The notes below the pieces were generated by a model. The model did no database searches. It saw only the letters and a program-made list of their open reading frames with translations, and was not told where the DNA came from. A stretch of DNA of 64,000 bases from Streptomyces yatensis (GTDB lineage: Bacteria; Actinomycetota; Actinomycetes; Streptomycetales; Streptomycetaceae). A program made the translations under genes and the position numbers. The stretch lies in NCBI RefSeq assembly GCF_018069625.1, contig NZ_CP072941.1:2170001-2234000 (forward strand). The letters run 5' to 3'. Shown here piece by piece: positions 1 through 8,467 of this stretch; positions within the stretch are counted from its first letter, which is position 1, and each line of letters starts with the position of its first letter.

Positions 1-446
<446 letters not shown>

Positions 447-456
447 GCACCACAAA

Positions 457-494
457 AGGGCGCCTGACCAGGGCAGATGCCCGTCAGGCGCCCT
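457..494 (+). terminator. Intrinsic terminator after the aldehyde dehydrogenase
   Basis: A perfect 12-bp inverted repeat (AGGGCGCCTGAC / GTCAGGCGCCCT) flanks a 14-nt loop and lies 10 nt after the stop codon. There is no clear T-run, as is common in Streptomyces. A near-identical hairpin stands at 4207-4244. Confidence 0.8.
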
Positions 495-609
495 GTCGGT
501 GCACGATTTGGGCCGCGAGTCGAAACACGACCTTAGTCCCGATTCCTCCCACGGGTACCCCAGCTCTGACCAGCTGTTCCGGGGCGTTTCCGGGCCAAGA
601 CCCTGCCAG

Positions 610-1990
610 TAGTGCTTTGTTAGGTGGTGTCGTAGGGCTGCCCTGGGGTGGGTTGTCGGCAGGTGGGGCAGGTGCCGGTCCAGGTGGCGAGGAGGTGTTG
701 GAGTAGGTCCAGGGCCTGGTAGAGGGTCAGGCCCCGGCAGGGGCTTTTGGGCAGGTCCGTTGTTCGGTCAGGAACAGGTGGGCCGCGGTGACGAGGGTGA
801 CGTGCCGGTGCCAGCCGGTGAAGGATCGGCCTTCCAAGTGGTCCAGGCCCAGGGCGGTCTTCAGCTCGCGGTAGTCGTGTTCGATCCGCCAGCGTGACTT
901 CGCCAGCCGGACCGGATCCCGGGCGGGTATGTCGGTGGGCAGGTTCGAGATCCAGTACTTGACCGGCTCCGTCTCGCCTTCGGGCCACTGGGCGATCAGC
1001 CAGACCAGGGGGATCGTGCCGTCATCGGCAGGGCGGGGGCGCCGGCCGGCGAGGCGGACCCGCAGAACCACGAAGTGCGAGCTCATCGCGGCTTTGGAGC
1101 CCTTGCGCCAGGTCAGGGCCTGGCCGTGGTGGCGTCCGGCAGCCAGCACGTGTTCACGTAAGGAGACCGGGGAGGTACGGTAGCGCGGCAGCGGCTTGGG
1201 CCCGAGCCCTGTGTAGACAGGCTGGTGCGGTTCGGCGTTCTGGCCGCGGGCGGTCATCTCGGCCTTGGCCTGGAGCACGTAGGCAAGGCCGCGGTCTTCC
1301 AGTCCGCGGCGGAAGTCTGCGTTCGCGCCGTAGCCGGTGTCGGCGACCAGCACCGCGGGCCTCAGCCCCTGGTTGTCCAGTTCGTCGAGCATGTCCAAAG
1401 CGAGCTCCCATTTGGGCCGATGGTGGACGGTATCGGGGATGCGGCAGCGTTCTCTGCGGTCGACCGCGTCGGGCTCGTCCCAGGAAGCGGGCAGGAACAG
1501 CCGCCAGGACAGCGGACACGAAGCCGTGTCGGACGTGGCGTGGACACTGACCCCGATCTGGCAGTTGCCGACCTTGCCCAGAGTCCCTGAATACTGGCGG
1601 GCCACCCCTGGAGAGGAGGCACCGTCCTTGGGGAAGCCGGTGTCCTCCACCACCCACACCTGCGGACGGACCACCCGCACAGCCCTCCATGCCAGACGGG
1701 CCCGGACGTCCCCGACGGGCCAGGTCGAGGACGTCATGAACTGCTGCAGCTGCTGGTGATCGATGCCCAGACGCTCCGCCATCGGCTGCATCGACTTACG
1801 CCGGCCGTCCAGCAGCAGTCCCCGCAGATAGAAGGCACCCTTCTCACGCTGATCCCGCCGCACCAGCGGCGCGAACACCTCGGAAGCGAATTCCTCCAGC
1901 CGAACCCGACACGCGGCAAGCTCCCCAGCCCTCATACAACCAGCGAACTACCACACACCCAGGGCGACAAGACCACCTGACAAAGCACTA
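610..1990. mobile_element. IS701-family-like insertion sequence, apparently complete
   Basis: About 1.38 kb bounded by 19-bp terminal inverted repeats with one mismatch, TAGTGCTTTGTTAGGTGGT at 610-628 and its complement at 1972-1990. It contains one transposase gene on the minus strand. The flanking tetranucleotides are CCAG on the left (606-609) and CTAG on the right (1991-1994). The IS701 family is known to duplicate a 4-bp YTAR-type target, so these look like a target duplication with one substitution. The right-hand CTAG supplies the stop codon of the TetR gene next door, so the insertion fell at or near the end of that gene. Confidence 0.85.
727..1935 (-). CDS. IS701-family transposase
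   Basis: A 402-residue DDE transposase that fills the insertion sequence. Family signatures are present in order: WVVEDTGFPKDG at about residue 95 (first Asp), VADTGYG at about 197 (second Asp), and IEHDYRELK followed by GLDHLEGRS near 350-370 (Glu region). The N-terminal part, which reads FYLRGLLLDGRRKSMQPMAERL, is the usual IS701-type start. No frameshift or internal stop is seen and the length fits the family, so the enzyme is probably functional. It is preceded by a short leader and the right inverted repeat. Confidence 0.93.
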   Translation of the reverse strand: MRAGELAACRVRLEEFASEVFAPLVRRDQREKGAFYLRGLLLDGRRKSMQPMAERLGIDHQQLQQFMTSSTWPVGDVRARLAWRAVRVVRPQVWVVEDTGFPKDGASSPGVARQYSGTLGKVGNCQIGVSVHATSDTASCPLSWRLFLPASWDEPDAVDRRERCRIPDTVHHRPKWELALDMLDELDNQGLRPAVLVADTGYGANADFRRGLEDRGLAYVLQAKAEMTARGQNAEPHQPVYTGLGPKPLPRYRTSPVSLREHVLAAGRHHGQALTWRKGSKAAMSSHFVVLRVRLAGRRPRPADDGTIPLVWLIAQWPEGETEPVKYWISNLPTDIPARDPVRLAKSRWRIEHDYRELKTALGLDHLEGRSFTGWHRHVTLVTAAHLFLTEQRTCPKAPAGA

Positions 1991-2674
1991 CTAGGCACTG
2001 TCCGGCGGATCATGTGGCCGTGATGGCACCAAGTTAGTTCTCGCGGGCCGGACTGCGCCCGGTTGCGAGGCGTTTCTGCCCCCGGGCATGGGCAGGACTG
2101 CCAGTGCGGTGTCTGCAATGTTCCGCAGCGTCTCCGGGTCCAGGCCGGCCTTGCCTACCGCCTCGATACCGCGGACCACCGTCAGCAGCAGTGCCGCCAA
2201 CCGCTCCGGATCCGCAGCGCCATCGATGTCGCCGTGGCGCTGGGCGGCGCTGATCTCCGTTCGCAGCAGGGTCAGTAGTGCCGTCATGGTCTCGGCCGAC
2301 CGTCCAGCGACCGTCGGATCGCGCTGGGCCAGTTCCGCCGCGCCCTTGGCCAACAGGCACCCGCGGCGCTCGGTGTCGGAGGCGGTGTTCTCCGCCATTA
2401 GGTGCACGTATCCCGACAGCCGGGCCAAGGCCTCTGCGTCCGGGCCACCTGCCAGCCGCCCTTCGGCCACCTCGACGACTGCGGTGCACCAGTCGCCAAA
2501 CACGCGGTGGAACAGCTTGCCCTTGTCGCCGAATGCGCCGTACAGGCTGCCCTTGCCCAGGCCGGTCGCCTGGGCGATGTCGTCCATCCGGGTCCCTGCA
2601 TAGCCGGTCGCCCAGAACTGTTCCCGGGCCCGCTCCAGGACGTGGCGTTCGTCGAATGCGCGTGGTCTCGGCAT
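1991..2674 (-). CDS. TetR-family repressor, 3' end altered by the insertion sequence
   Basis: DNA-binding regulator of 227 residues. The N-terminal TetR helix-turn-helix is clear: the segment from DDIAQATGLGKGSLY to FGDKGKLF at about residues 31-55. The C-terminal ligand domain reads to about residue 195, followed by a proline- and arginine-rich tail of some 30 residues that does not look like TetR sequence. The stop codon is made by the CTAG target site of the adjacent IS701-like element. The gene is divergent from the short-chain dehydrogenase at 2759, and a perfect 10-bp inverted repeat lies between them, so it most likely represses that gene and itself. Whether the altered tail affects activity cannot be seen. 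Confidence 0.88.
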   Translation of the reverse strand: MPRPRAFDERHVLERAREQFWATGYAGTRMDDIAQATGLGKGSLYGAFGDKGKLFHRVFGDWCTAVVEVAEGRLAGGPDAEALARLSGYVHLMAENTASDTERRGCLLAKGAAELAQRDPTVAGRSAETMTALLTLLRTEISAAQRHGDIDGAADPERLAALLLTVVRGIEAVGKAGLDPETLRNIADTALAVLPMPGGRNASQPGAVRPARTNLVPSRPHDPPDSA

Positions 2675-2693
2675 GGTTTCAGCCTAACCATTC

Positions 2694-2733
2694 TTGACTC
2701 GATCGTCCATTACTGCCTACGTTATGGACGATC
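2694..2733 (+). promoter_or_regulatory. Promoter and TetR operator in front of the SDR gene
   Basis: A perfect inverted repeat, GATCGTCCAT (2701-2710) and ATGGACGATC (2724-2733), has a 13-bp spacer. It surrounds the -10 box of a good promoter: TTGACT at 2694-2699, 18 bp, then TACGTT at 2718-2723. Its position between the divergent TetR and SDR genes suggests autoregulated repression. Confidence 0.7.
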
Positions 2734-2758
2734 CATTCCAGAACTGAAGGGGTTCGCC

Positions 2759-3496
2759 ATGCCAGGCGTACTGCAGGAGAAGGTGGCCGTGATCACCGGA
2801 GGGACCAGCGGGATCGGGTTGGCCATCGCCCACCGCTTCGTCCGGGAGGGCGCACGGGTCTTCGTGACCGGCCGGGACATCGACCGCCTCGAAGCGGCAG
2901 TCAAGGAGATGGGCCCTGCGGCCACCGGCGTACGATCCGACGTCTCGGTTCTGGCCGACCTGGACGCGCTTTACGCGCGCGTCCGTGAGGAGGCCGGACG
3001 CATCGACGTACTGGTGGCCAACGCGGGAATCGCTGCGGACGCCGCGCTCGGCACACACACCGAGGCAAACGTCGACCTGACGCTCGCCGTCAACGTCAAG
3101 GGCACCCTGTTCACCGTTCAGAAGGCGCTTCCGCTGCTGGCGGGGAACGCCTCCATCGTGGTCGTCGGCTCGAGCAACAGCGTGCGGCCCAATGAGCAGC
3201 TCGAGGTCTACAGCGCCTCGAAGGCGGCGGTGAGCAACCTCGTGCACAACTGGGCCCGGCAGTCACGGGAGCGCCGATTCCGGGTCAACGTGCTCAGCCC
3301 GGGCCCCACGCGCACCCCTGGCCTGCTGGGCGCCGCGGGGCCGGCCGCCGATCAGTTCGCCGAGGCCACCGTGCCACTGGGGCGGCTGGCTGACGCCGAG
3401 GAAATCGCCGAGGCCGCCCTCTTCCTGGCTTCAGACGCCTCGTCGTTCGTCACCGGCGCCGAACTCTTCGCCGACGGCGGCTACACCCGGGCCTGA
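2759..3496 (+). CDS. Short-chain dehydrogenase/reductase (SDR)
   Basis: A 245-residue classical SDR oxidoreductase. The NAD(P) glycine motif TGGTSGIG is at about residues 13-20, NAG at about 84-86, and the catalytic Ser/Tyr/Lys set lies around VVGSSNS (about 137-143) and YSASK (about 155-159). It ends with the usual GAELFADGGYTRA. The ATG at 2759 is preferred over upstream starts because a GAAGGGG ribosome site precedes it and because an earlier start would run through the promoter. It is divergent from a TetR gene that probably represses it. The substrate is not predictable; such TetR/SDR pairs often respond to xenobiotics or quinones. Confidence 0.92.
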   Translation: MPGVLQEKVAVITGGTSGIGLAIAHRFVREGARVFVTGRDIDRLEAAVKEMGPAATGVRSDVSVLADLDALYARVREEAGRIDVLVANAGIAADAALGTHTEANVDLTLAVNVKGTLFTVQKALPLLAGNASIVVVGSSNSVRPNEQLEVYSASKAAVSNLVHNWARQSRERRFRVNVLSPGPTRTPGLLGAAGPAADQFAEATVPLGRLADAEEIAEAALFLASDASSFVTGAELFADGGYTRA

Positions 3497-3582
3497 ACGA
3501 CGGCCGGTGGTGCGCATCCGGTTCCCGCGAAGCGATGGGGCGCACTCCCGGCCGCGCGTGTGCGTCGTACGAGGCCAGTACG

Positions 3583-3702
3583 CCCGAAGCAACGAGATCG
3601 TGGCCGCGGATGCTCATCCATCTCGCCGAGGAGACCGGACGGCACGCGGGGCATGCGGACATCGTGAGGGAGCTGCTTGACGGGGCGAAGGGGGACTACT
3701 AG
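3583..3702 (+). pseudogene. C-terminal remnant of a DinB/DUF664-family protein
   Basis: Only the last ~40 codons remain, reading MLIHLAEETGRHAGHADIV followed by RELLDGAKGDY and stop. This is the characteristic C-terminal helix of DUF664/DinB-like proteins, with the metal-associated HxxxH-type spacing. No matching N-terminal part is found upstream, where the frame is non-homologous. The stop codon overlaps a CTAG that is also the stop of the IS5-type remnant on the other strand, which points to disruption by insertion. It is not expected to be functional. Confidence 0.6.
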
Positions 3703-4130
3703 GTCTCTCCGGTGGGTCGCGACCGGAGCCAAAGTCGGATCGAGGCAACGGTGACGGTGCCGTGGAAGACGTAGGCGCGTTTGTCGAACCTCGTCGCCAC
3801 AGCCCGGAAGCTCTTGAGGGCATTGATCGTCCGCTCCACCTCGTTCCTGGGTTTGTAGATCGTCCTGTCGAAGCCAGGGGGCCGACCGCCCCTGCTGCCT
3901 TTGTGCTGTCGGTTGGCCCGCTGGTTCTCCTCATCGGGGCGGTGCTGCAGGGGCGTGTGCCTTTTCCCGGAAGCCGCGGGGGTGGTTCCCGGGCTGGCGT
4001 CGCGAGATGCCGACCTCCCCGGTCGGCCCCGCGTCAGCGGGGGCGTCATCCCTTCGGAGCAGCAGGCCAGGCTGACGCGTTCCTGGCAGTGACCGCGTCC
4101 GAGCGATCGTCCAGACGGCGGGCGGCGGCG
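3699..4130 (-). pseudogene. IS5-family transposase remnant
   Basis: The 3' part of an IS5-type DDE transposase. One frame reads GRPPGFDRTIYKPRNEVERT and then INALKSFRAVATRFDKRAYVF up to a stop at 3699-3701. This is the conserved C-terminal region with the catalytic Glu in the RNxVER motif. Upstream, from about 3930, recognisable pieces are spread over different frames and no start codon or N-terminal Asp motifs can be joined. Frameshifts and a 5' deletion are therefore likely. The element ends at a CTAG, as the IS701-like element nearby also does. Confidence 0.75.
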
Positions 4131-4170
4131 CCTGGAGTACTCCTGACGAACCCTTCGACGATGGCGCGCT

Positions 4171-4248
4171 CTCCGAGGAAGCTGGGCTTCTTCTAGGCAC
4201 CGAAGGAGGGCGCCTGACCGGGGCAGCTGCCCGTCAGGCGCCCTGTCT
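4171..4248 (+). repeat. Diverged second copy of the aldehyde dehydrogenase 3' end and terminator
   Basis: Positions 4171-4248 align without gaps to 421-498. The copy repeats the last codons (…PRKLGFF plus stop, TAG instead of TGA) and the complete 12-bp-stem terminator, here at 4207-4244. I count about 12 differences in 80 bases. Nothing upstream of 4171 resembles aldehyde dehydrogenase. It is therefore the broken end of a paralogous gene, and the two copies bracket the insertion-rich patch. Confidence 0.8.
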
Positions 4249-4436
4249 GTCCCCGCCAAAGGAAATTCGGTCCCTCGACGTTCACACCCTGGACATCGGC
4301 GACGACCTGCGCGGATGCCGTCCGGTGGGAACGTATGCCGTGGGCCGGCGAGGGTGCTCGAAAGCGCGCAGAGTCGCGCATGAGCTCGGCCGGTCGGCTC
4401 CACATCCGAAATGGCTCGAGCAACGGCGAGGAATCG

Positions 4437-5441
4437 ATGAACCCGAGCGAGGCTGACCGCGCTGAACAGGCCGTCGCCGTACGCGACGTCGAGACCGCGG
4501 CCGAGGTCAAGCCGCTGCTCGACGCCCCGCAGACGGCCGCGGCCGGGGTGGCAATGTGGATCTTCGTCGTCGGCCCGCCGATCTGCCTGATCGCCGCGGC
4601 GCCGTTCGTATGGGGATGGGGCCTGTTGTCCGCGCTGGACGTCGGCATGGCGGTGGTCGCCTACCTGGTGTCCGGCTTCGGGCTCACGGTCGGTTATCAC
4701 CGCCTCTTCACGCATCGCTCGTTCAAGGCACGGCGGGGCCTGCGGATCGCCCTGGCCGTCGCGGGTTCGCTGGGTGTGGAGGGTTCACCGGTCCAGTGGG
4801 TGGCGAACCATCGCCGCCATCACGCCTTCGCCGACCGGGAGGATGACCCGCACTCGCCCTGGCGCTACGGGACGGACACCCGCGCGCTACTCAAGGGGCT
4901 GGTCCACGCTCACATCGGGTGGATGCTGAAGCGCGAGCTGAGCAACCGTGCCAGGTTCGCGCCCGACATCGCCGCCGATCCCGACCTACGGCTCATCGGC
5001 CGGCTCTTCGGACTGCTGACCGCCGTCTCGCTGTTGACTCCGGCACTGATCGGCGGGCTCGTCACCGGCACCTGGACCGGCGCGCTGAGCGGGTTCCTGT
5101 GGGCCGGCGTGATCCGGATGGCGCTGCTGCACCACGTCACGTGGTCGGTGAACTCGGTCTGCCACGTCGCGGGAAAACGCCCGTTCATGAGCCGGGACAA
5201 GGCCACCAACTTCTGGCCGCTCGCCCTGCTGTCCTTCGGCGAGAGCTGGCACAACTCACATCACGCCGACCCCACGGGTGCGCGCCACGGCGTCCTGCCG
5301 GGCCAGCTCGACCCGTCGGCCCGCCTCATCTGGGTGTTCGAGAAGCTGCGCTGGGTCCATGACGTGCGCTGGCCGAGCGAAGACCGTCTCAAAGCCCGAC
5401 TGCTCCCCGAAGCGGCCGGCCCGTACCCGCCCGCGGTCTGA
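4437..5441 (+). CDS. Acyl-CoA / fatty-acid delta-9-type desaturase, membrane di-iron
   Basis: A 334-residue integral membrane desaturase that would introduce a cis double bond into an acyl chain. The three histidine boxes of the stearoyl-CoA desaturase class are present: HRLFTH (about residue 87), HRRHHA (about 124) and HNSHH (about 272). Hydrophobic segments at about 38-85 and 185-225 give the expected pairs of membrane helices. The ATG at 4437 follows a GAGG ribosome site and gives a normal family length; an in-frame start at 4335 is possible but extends into non-conserved sequence. It stands alone in its orientation, just after the repeated terminator. Confidence 0.92.
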   Translation: MNPSEADRAEQAVAVRDVETAAEVKPLLDAPQTAAAGVAMWIFVVGPPICLIAAAPFVWGWGLLSALDVGMAVVAYLVSGFGLTVGYHRLFTHRSFKARRGLRIALAVAGSLGVEGSPVQWVANHRRHHAFADREDDPHSPWRYGTDTRALLKGLVHAHIGWMLKRELSNRARFAPDIAADPDLRLIGRLFGLLTAVSLLTPALIGGLVTGTWTGALSGFLWAGVIRMALLHHVTWSVNSVCHVAGKRPFMSRDKATNFWPLALLSFGESWHNSHHADPTGARHGVLPGQLDPSARLIWVFEKLRWVHDVRWPSEDRLKARLLPEAAGPYPPAV

Positions 5442-5873
5442 CGACACCAGCGCCCCTTACGACAACTGATCCTGCGTCTGACGCGCGGCACCTCTGGTGT
5501 TTCTGCGCACCTCAATTCCACCGGCGTCGAAATAAGGACCTGAGTCACCCGTGCGCGAGGCGGCGCTGGACGCCTGCCATGTCCCAGAACGCCTTCTGCC
5601 GTGTGATACTGCCTTCCTCCCGGTTCCCCGCCGACCGGGTCCTCGCTGCGGCCGTCCGGTGCGAAGTTGGCGGCCCAGGCGACGCGACGTACGCCACCCC
5701 GAGAGCGCGGCCCTGATCGCGCTGGCCCTGCGGGCCCGCGGTCGCCGGGCCGGGGCTGGGCCCGATCATGTCGTCGGGAGTTCCCAGGGGCCGCGCCCAT
5801 GACGGCCGGTCCGGCCGCCCCAGGGCCACCGGATACAGTGCGCGAGACGGCAGCCCGGTCAGGGAGGGGAAGC
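5442..5873. other. Intergenic stretch without a supported gene
   Basis: A 432-bp gap between the desaturase and the metallophosphoesterase. A 94-codon open frame exists on the minus strand (5545-5829), but it has no convincing ribosome site or recognisable domain. In-frame upstream starts for the downstream gene exist (5667, 5799) but lack a good ribosome site. Confidence 0.5.
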
Positions 5874-7124
5874 GTGACCGACACCAGCGACACCCGGCCC
5901 GCCGAGGGTGAGGCGCAAGCGCCGCGGCAGAGCCGGGGCGAGGCCCCAGCGCCGCGGCAGAGCCGACTGCGCCGCCTGATGCGGTTCATCCCCCTGATCG
6001 CCCCCGTTCTGCTGTGGGCCGTGCCCTGCTGGGTGCTCCTGCACAGCGGGCAGCACTGGCCACTGCCCGTCAGGCTGGTCGGCACCGCCCTGTTCGTCTT
6101 CGGCCTCGTCGGCATGCCGTTCGCGCTGGCGCGCGGCCACGGCCGGCGGCAGCAGGATTGGGCGGCGGTCATCGGCGCCACTCTGCTGGGCACCAGCTGG
6201 ATTCTGTTCACGTGGTCCGTGCTGCTCGGCGTCGTCCTGCGGCTCGTCCTGACCGTGGCCGGCGTCGGCGAGGGCCAGGACCGGGCCCGCATCGTCGCCT
6301 GGGCCGTCCTCGGCATCACCGCCGTACTGCTCGGCTGGGGGTACGCCGAGGCCCGCCGGGTGCCACGGGTGCGCCGACTCGACGTGCGACTCCCCCGGCT
6401 GGGCGCCGGGTTGGACGGCATCCGCGTCGTCCTCATCACCGACACCCACTACGGCCCGCTCGATCGCGCCCGCTGGTCGGCGCGGGTATGCGAGACGGTG
6501 AACACGCTGGAAGCCGACCTGGTGTGTCACACCGGCGACATCGCGGACGGCACGGCCGAACGCCGCCGCGCCCAGGCCGCCCCCCTCGGTACCGTGCGGG
6601 CCACCCGGGCCCGTGTCTACGTCACCGGCAACCACGAGTACTACAGCGAGGCCCAGGGCTGGGTCGACCTGATGGACGAGCTGGGCTGGGAGCCGCTGCG
6701 CAACCGCCATCTGCTGCTCGAACGCGGCGGCGACACCCTCGTGGTCGCCGGCGTGGATGACGTCACCGCCGAGTCCTCCGGCCTGGCGGGCCACCGCGCC
6801 CACCTCGCCGGAGCCTTGAACGGTGCCGACCCCGACCTACCCGTCCTGCTCCTGGCACACCAGCCCAAGTTCATCGACCGGGCAGCAGCCGCCGGCATCG
6901 ACCTCCAGCTCTCCGGCCACACCCACGGCGGCCAGATCTGGCCCTTCCACCACCTCGTCCGCATCGACCAGCCCGCCCTCGCCGGCCTCAGCCACCACGG
7001 CCCCCGCACCCTGCTTTACACCAGCCGCGGCACCGGCTTCTGGGGCCCGCCGTTCCGCGTCTTCGCCCCCAGCGAGATCACCCTGCTCGTGCTCCGCTCC
7101 CCGCACCTGCCCGCCTCGGAATAG
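5874..7124 (+). CDS. Membrane-anchored metallophosphoesterase
   Basis: A 416-residue protein. Four hydrophobic segments lie in the first ~165 residues, followed by a calcineurin-like metallophosphoesterase domain. Metal-binding blocks appear in order: ITDTHYG, CHTGDIADG, GNHEYY, LLAHQP and SGHTHGGQIWPF. All expected Asp, Asn and His ligands are present. The layout matches YkuE-like enzymes fused to a membrane part, with the catalytic domain probably outside the cell. The GTG at 5874 is chosen because AGGGAGGGG stands just upstream and the membrane domain starts soon after. The natural substrate is unknown; phospholipid headgroups or cell-wall phosphates are possible. Confidence 0.9.
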   Translation: MTDTSDTRPAEGEAQAPRQSRGEAPAPRQSRLRRLMRFIPLIAPVLLWAVPCWVLLHSGQHWPLPVRLVGTALFVFGLVGMPFALARGHGRRQQDWAAVIGATLLGTSWILFTWSVLLGVVLRLVLTVAGVGEGQDRARIVAWAVLGITAVLLGWGYAEARRVPRVRRLDVRLPRLGAGLDGIRVVLITDTHYGPLDRARWSARVCETVNTLEADLVCHTGDIADGTAERRRAQAAPLGTVRATRARVYVTGNHEYYSEAQGWVDLMDELGWEPLRNRHLLLERGGDTLVVAGVDDVTAESSGLAGHRAHLAGALNGADPDLPVLLLAHQPKFIDRAAAAGIDLQLSGHTHGGQIWPFHHLVRIDQPALAGLSHHGPRTLLYTSRGTGFWGPPFRVFAPSEITLLVLRSPHLPASE

Positions 7125-7193
7125 CACTCGACGGGCCGGCGAGACCGCCGCGGAGTCTCCGAGGCGATCTTCGCGCCCCGCCGCGATGTGCGA

Positions 7194-7224
7194 GGCCCGC
7201 CTCCGGCGGATCCGGAGGCGGGCC
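7194..7224. terminator. Bidirectional terminator between convergent genes
   Basis: A perfect 12-bp stem, GGCCCGCCTCCG with its complement, and a 7-nt loop. It lies between the stop codons of the metallophosphoesterase and the Endo H gene and so can serve both strands. Confidence 0.75.
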
Positions 7225-7272
7225 CGTGCGGGTGGTGGATCGCCGTCCGCGCGCCGGGGCGTCGCGGTCGCC

Positions 7273-8211
7273 CTACGGCGTGTAGACGGCGTCGCTGCCG
7301 TACAGCTCCCTGGTGAACGCGGAGACATCGGCGCCGCGATTGGAGCCGTCGAGGTTGTACGTCAGATAGACGCCGTACCCCTCGCTGACGGTGCGGCGGG
7401 CAAGGCTCGCGGCCGTGCTCTGCGAGGTCCGGCCGATCTCGACGGCCGCCGGCGACAGCTTCGACTTGGGCAGCGCCAGGCCGGGAACCTGCCAGGTGCC
7501 GTAGTACGGGTTCCAGACGTAGTCGAACTTGGACGAGATGTTGACGCCGCCGTAGGACAGCCGCGACGCGGCCGGGCCGATGTTGTAAAGGCTGATGATC
7601 TTGTTCGGCATGTTCGCGCGCAGCGCCGTCACCAGGTGCACGAACGAGCTGTCGTTGGGCTGGCCCGTGCCGTTGTTGCCGTAGTCGGCGTACTCGTCGT
7701 CGAAGTCGATGCCGTCGAGGCCGTACTTGGCCACGGTGTCCGACAGCTGCTTCGCGAACGCCGAAGCCGCCTGCTGGGAGGGGAAGTTGGCGAAGCCCGC
7801 GCCCTCGTGGTTGCCGAGCACCGAGAGGACGACCTTGATGCCCTTCTGCTGCAACGGCCGTATCTCCGTGGCGGCGTTGTCGAGGACGCGCTGCACGTTC
7901 TCGTTGAAGTGCAGATAGGCCGCCTTCGTACCGGTGTCGTAGTTGATGTTCGCCGCGAAGATCACGGCGACGTCGAAGACGTTGCCGCCGCCGCCCGCGA
8001 GGGTGTACTTGCCGACGTTCCGCATGCTGTTGTTGTTCACCTCGACGTACGCCACCGAGGTCGGCCCCTGTTTCGCGGCGGCGGGAGCGGGAGCGGGGGC
8101 CGCTGCCGCGCTGGTCGTGGCAGTCGCGGCGGTCCCGGCTAAGGCGAGGGCCGCGACCGCTGTGAGCGCGAACGCGGCCGTCCGTATTCTGCTCCGTACC
8201 AGACTGAACAT
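7273..8211 (-). CDS. Endo-beta-N-acetylglucosaminidase H-like secreted glycosidase (GH18)
   Basis: Secreted enzyme of 312 residues that cleaves the chitobiose core of high-mannose N-glycans. It starts with a signal peptide (MFSLVRSRIR, then a hydrophobic stretch and an Ala/Pro-rich cleavage region to about residue 45). The GH18 catalytic motif DGIDFDDEYADYG is at about 165-177 with the Asp/Glu pair of substrate-assisted catalysis. The length matches the classical Streptomyces Endo H of about 313 residues. The ATG at 8211 is chosen because GAGGGGAG lies just upstream; an upstream in-frame ATG would place a charged extension before the signal peptide. It is transcribed toward the terminator at 7194-7224. 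Confidence 0.95.
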   Translation of the reverse strand: MFSLVRSRIRTAAFALTAVAALALAGTAATATTSAAAAPAPAPAAAKQGPTSVAYVEVNNNSMRNVGKYTLAGGGGNVFDVAVIFAANINYDTGTKAAYLHFNENVQRVLDNAATEIRPLQQKGIKVVLSVLGNHEGAGFANFPSQQAASAFAKQLSDTVAKYGLDGIDFDDEYADYGNNGTGQPNDSSFVHLVTALRANMPNKIISLYNIGPAASRLSYGGVNISSKFDYVWNPYYGTWQVPGLALPKSKLSPAAVEIGRTSQSTAASLARRTVSEGYGVYLTYNLDGSNRGADVSAFTRELYGSDAVYTP

Positions 8212-8403
8212 CGTTGACCGGTCTCCCCTCGCATGGGTCGGCGCCCGACCTGTTCGGAAGCGCCGAGTGAGCCCCCCAAGTCTTCCGCTCCCGTCACCGA
8301 ATCCCGGGAATCGCGCGCGCATTCTTCACGACTCCCACGCACCGCCCACCACGAGCACATCCCCGAACGCCGCGCACCCCTGGTCGCGCCGGGGGCTTCG
8401 CCA

Positions 8404-8451
8404 TTGACAGGCTCGGCTAAGCACATTAGCTTTTAGCTAACGCATTTAGCC
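8404..8451 (+). promoter_or_regulatory. Promoter with a multi-part GCTAA/TTAGC operator
   Basis: A consensus -35 TTGACA (8404-8409), 17 bp, and TAGCTT (8427-8432) form a strong promoter for the hydrolase-TetR operon. Overlapping it are alternating half-sites GCTAA, TTAGC, GCTAA and TTAGC between 8415 and 8451, separated by 4-5 bp, so several inverted repeats share arms. This fits binding of the TetR protein encoded second in the operon. Confidence 0.7.
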
Positions 8452-8467
8452 GGAGCTGAGGGGTGTC

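Noticed and set aside
5545..5829. A 94-codon minus-strand frame in the gap before the metallophosphoesterase
   Set aside because: It lacks a start region with a ribosome site, and most of it is Pro/Gly/Arg-rich. The short QKAFWDMAGVQRRLAHG end is curious but too little to call.
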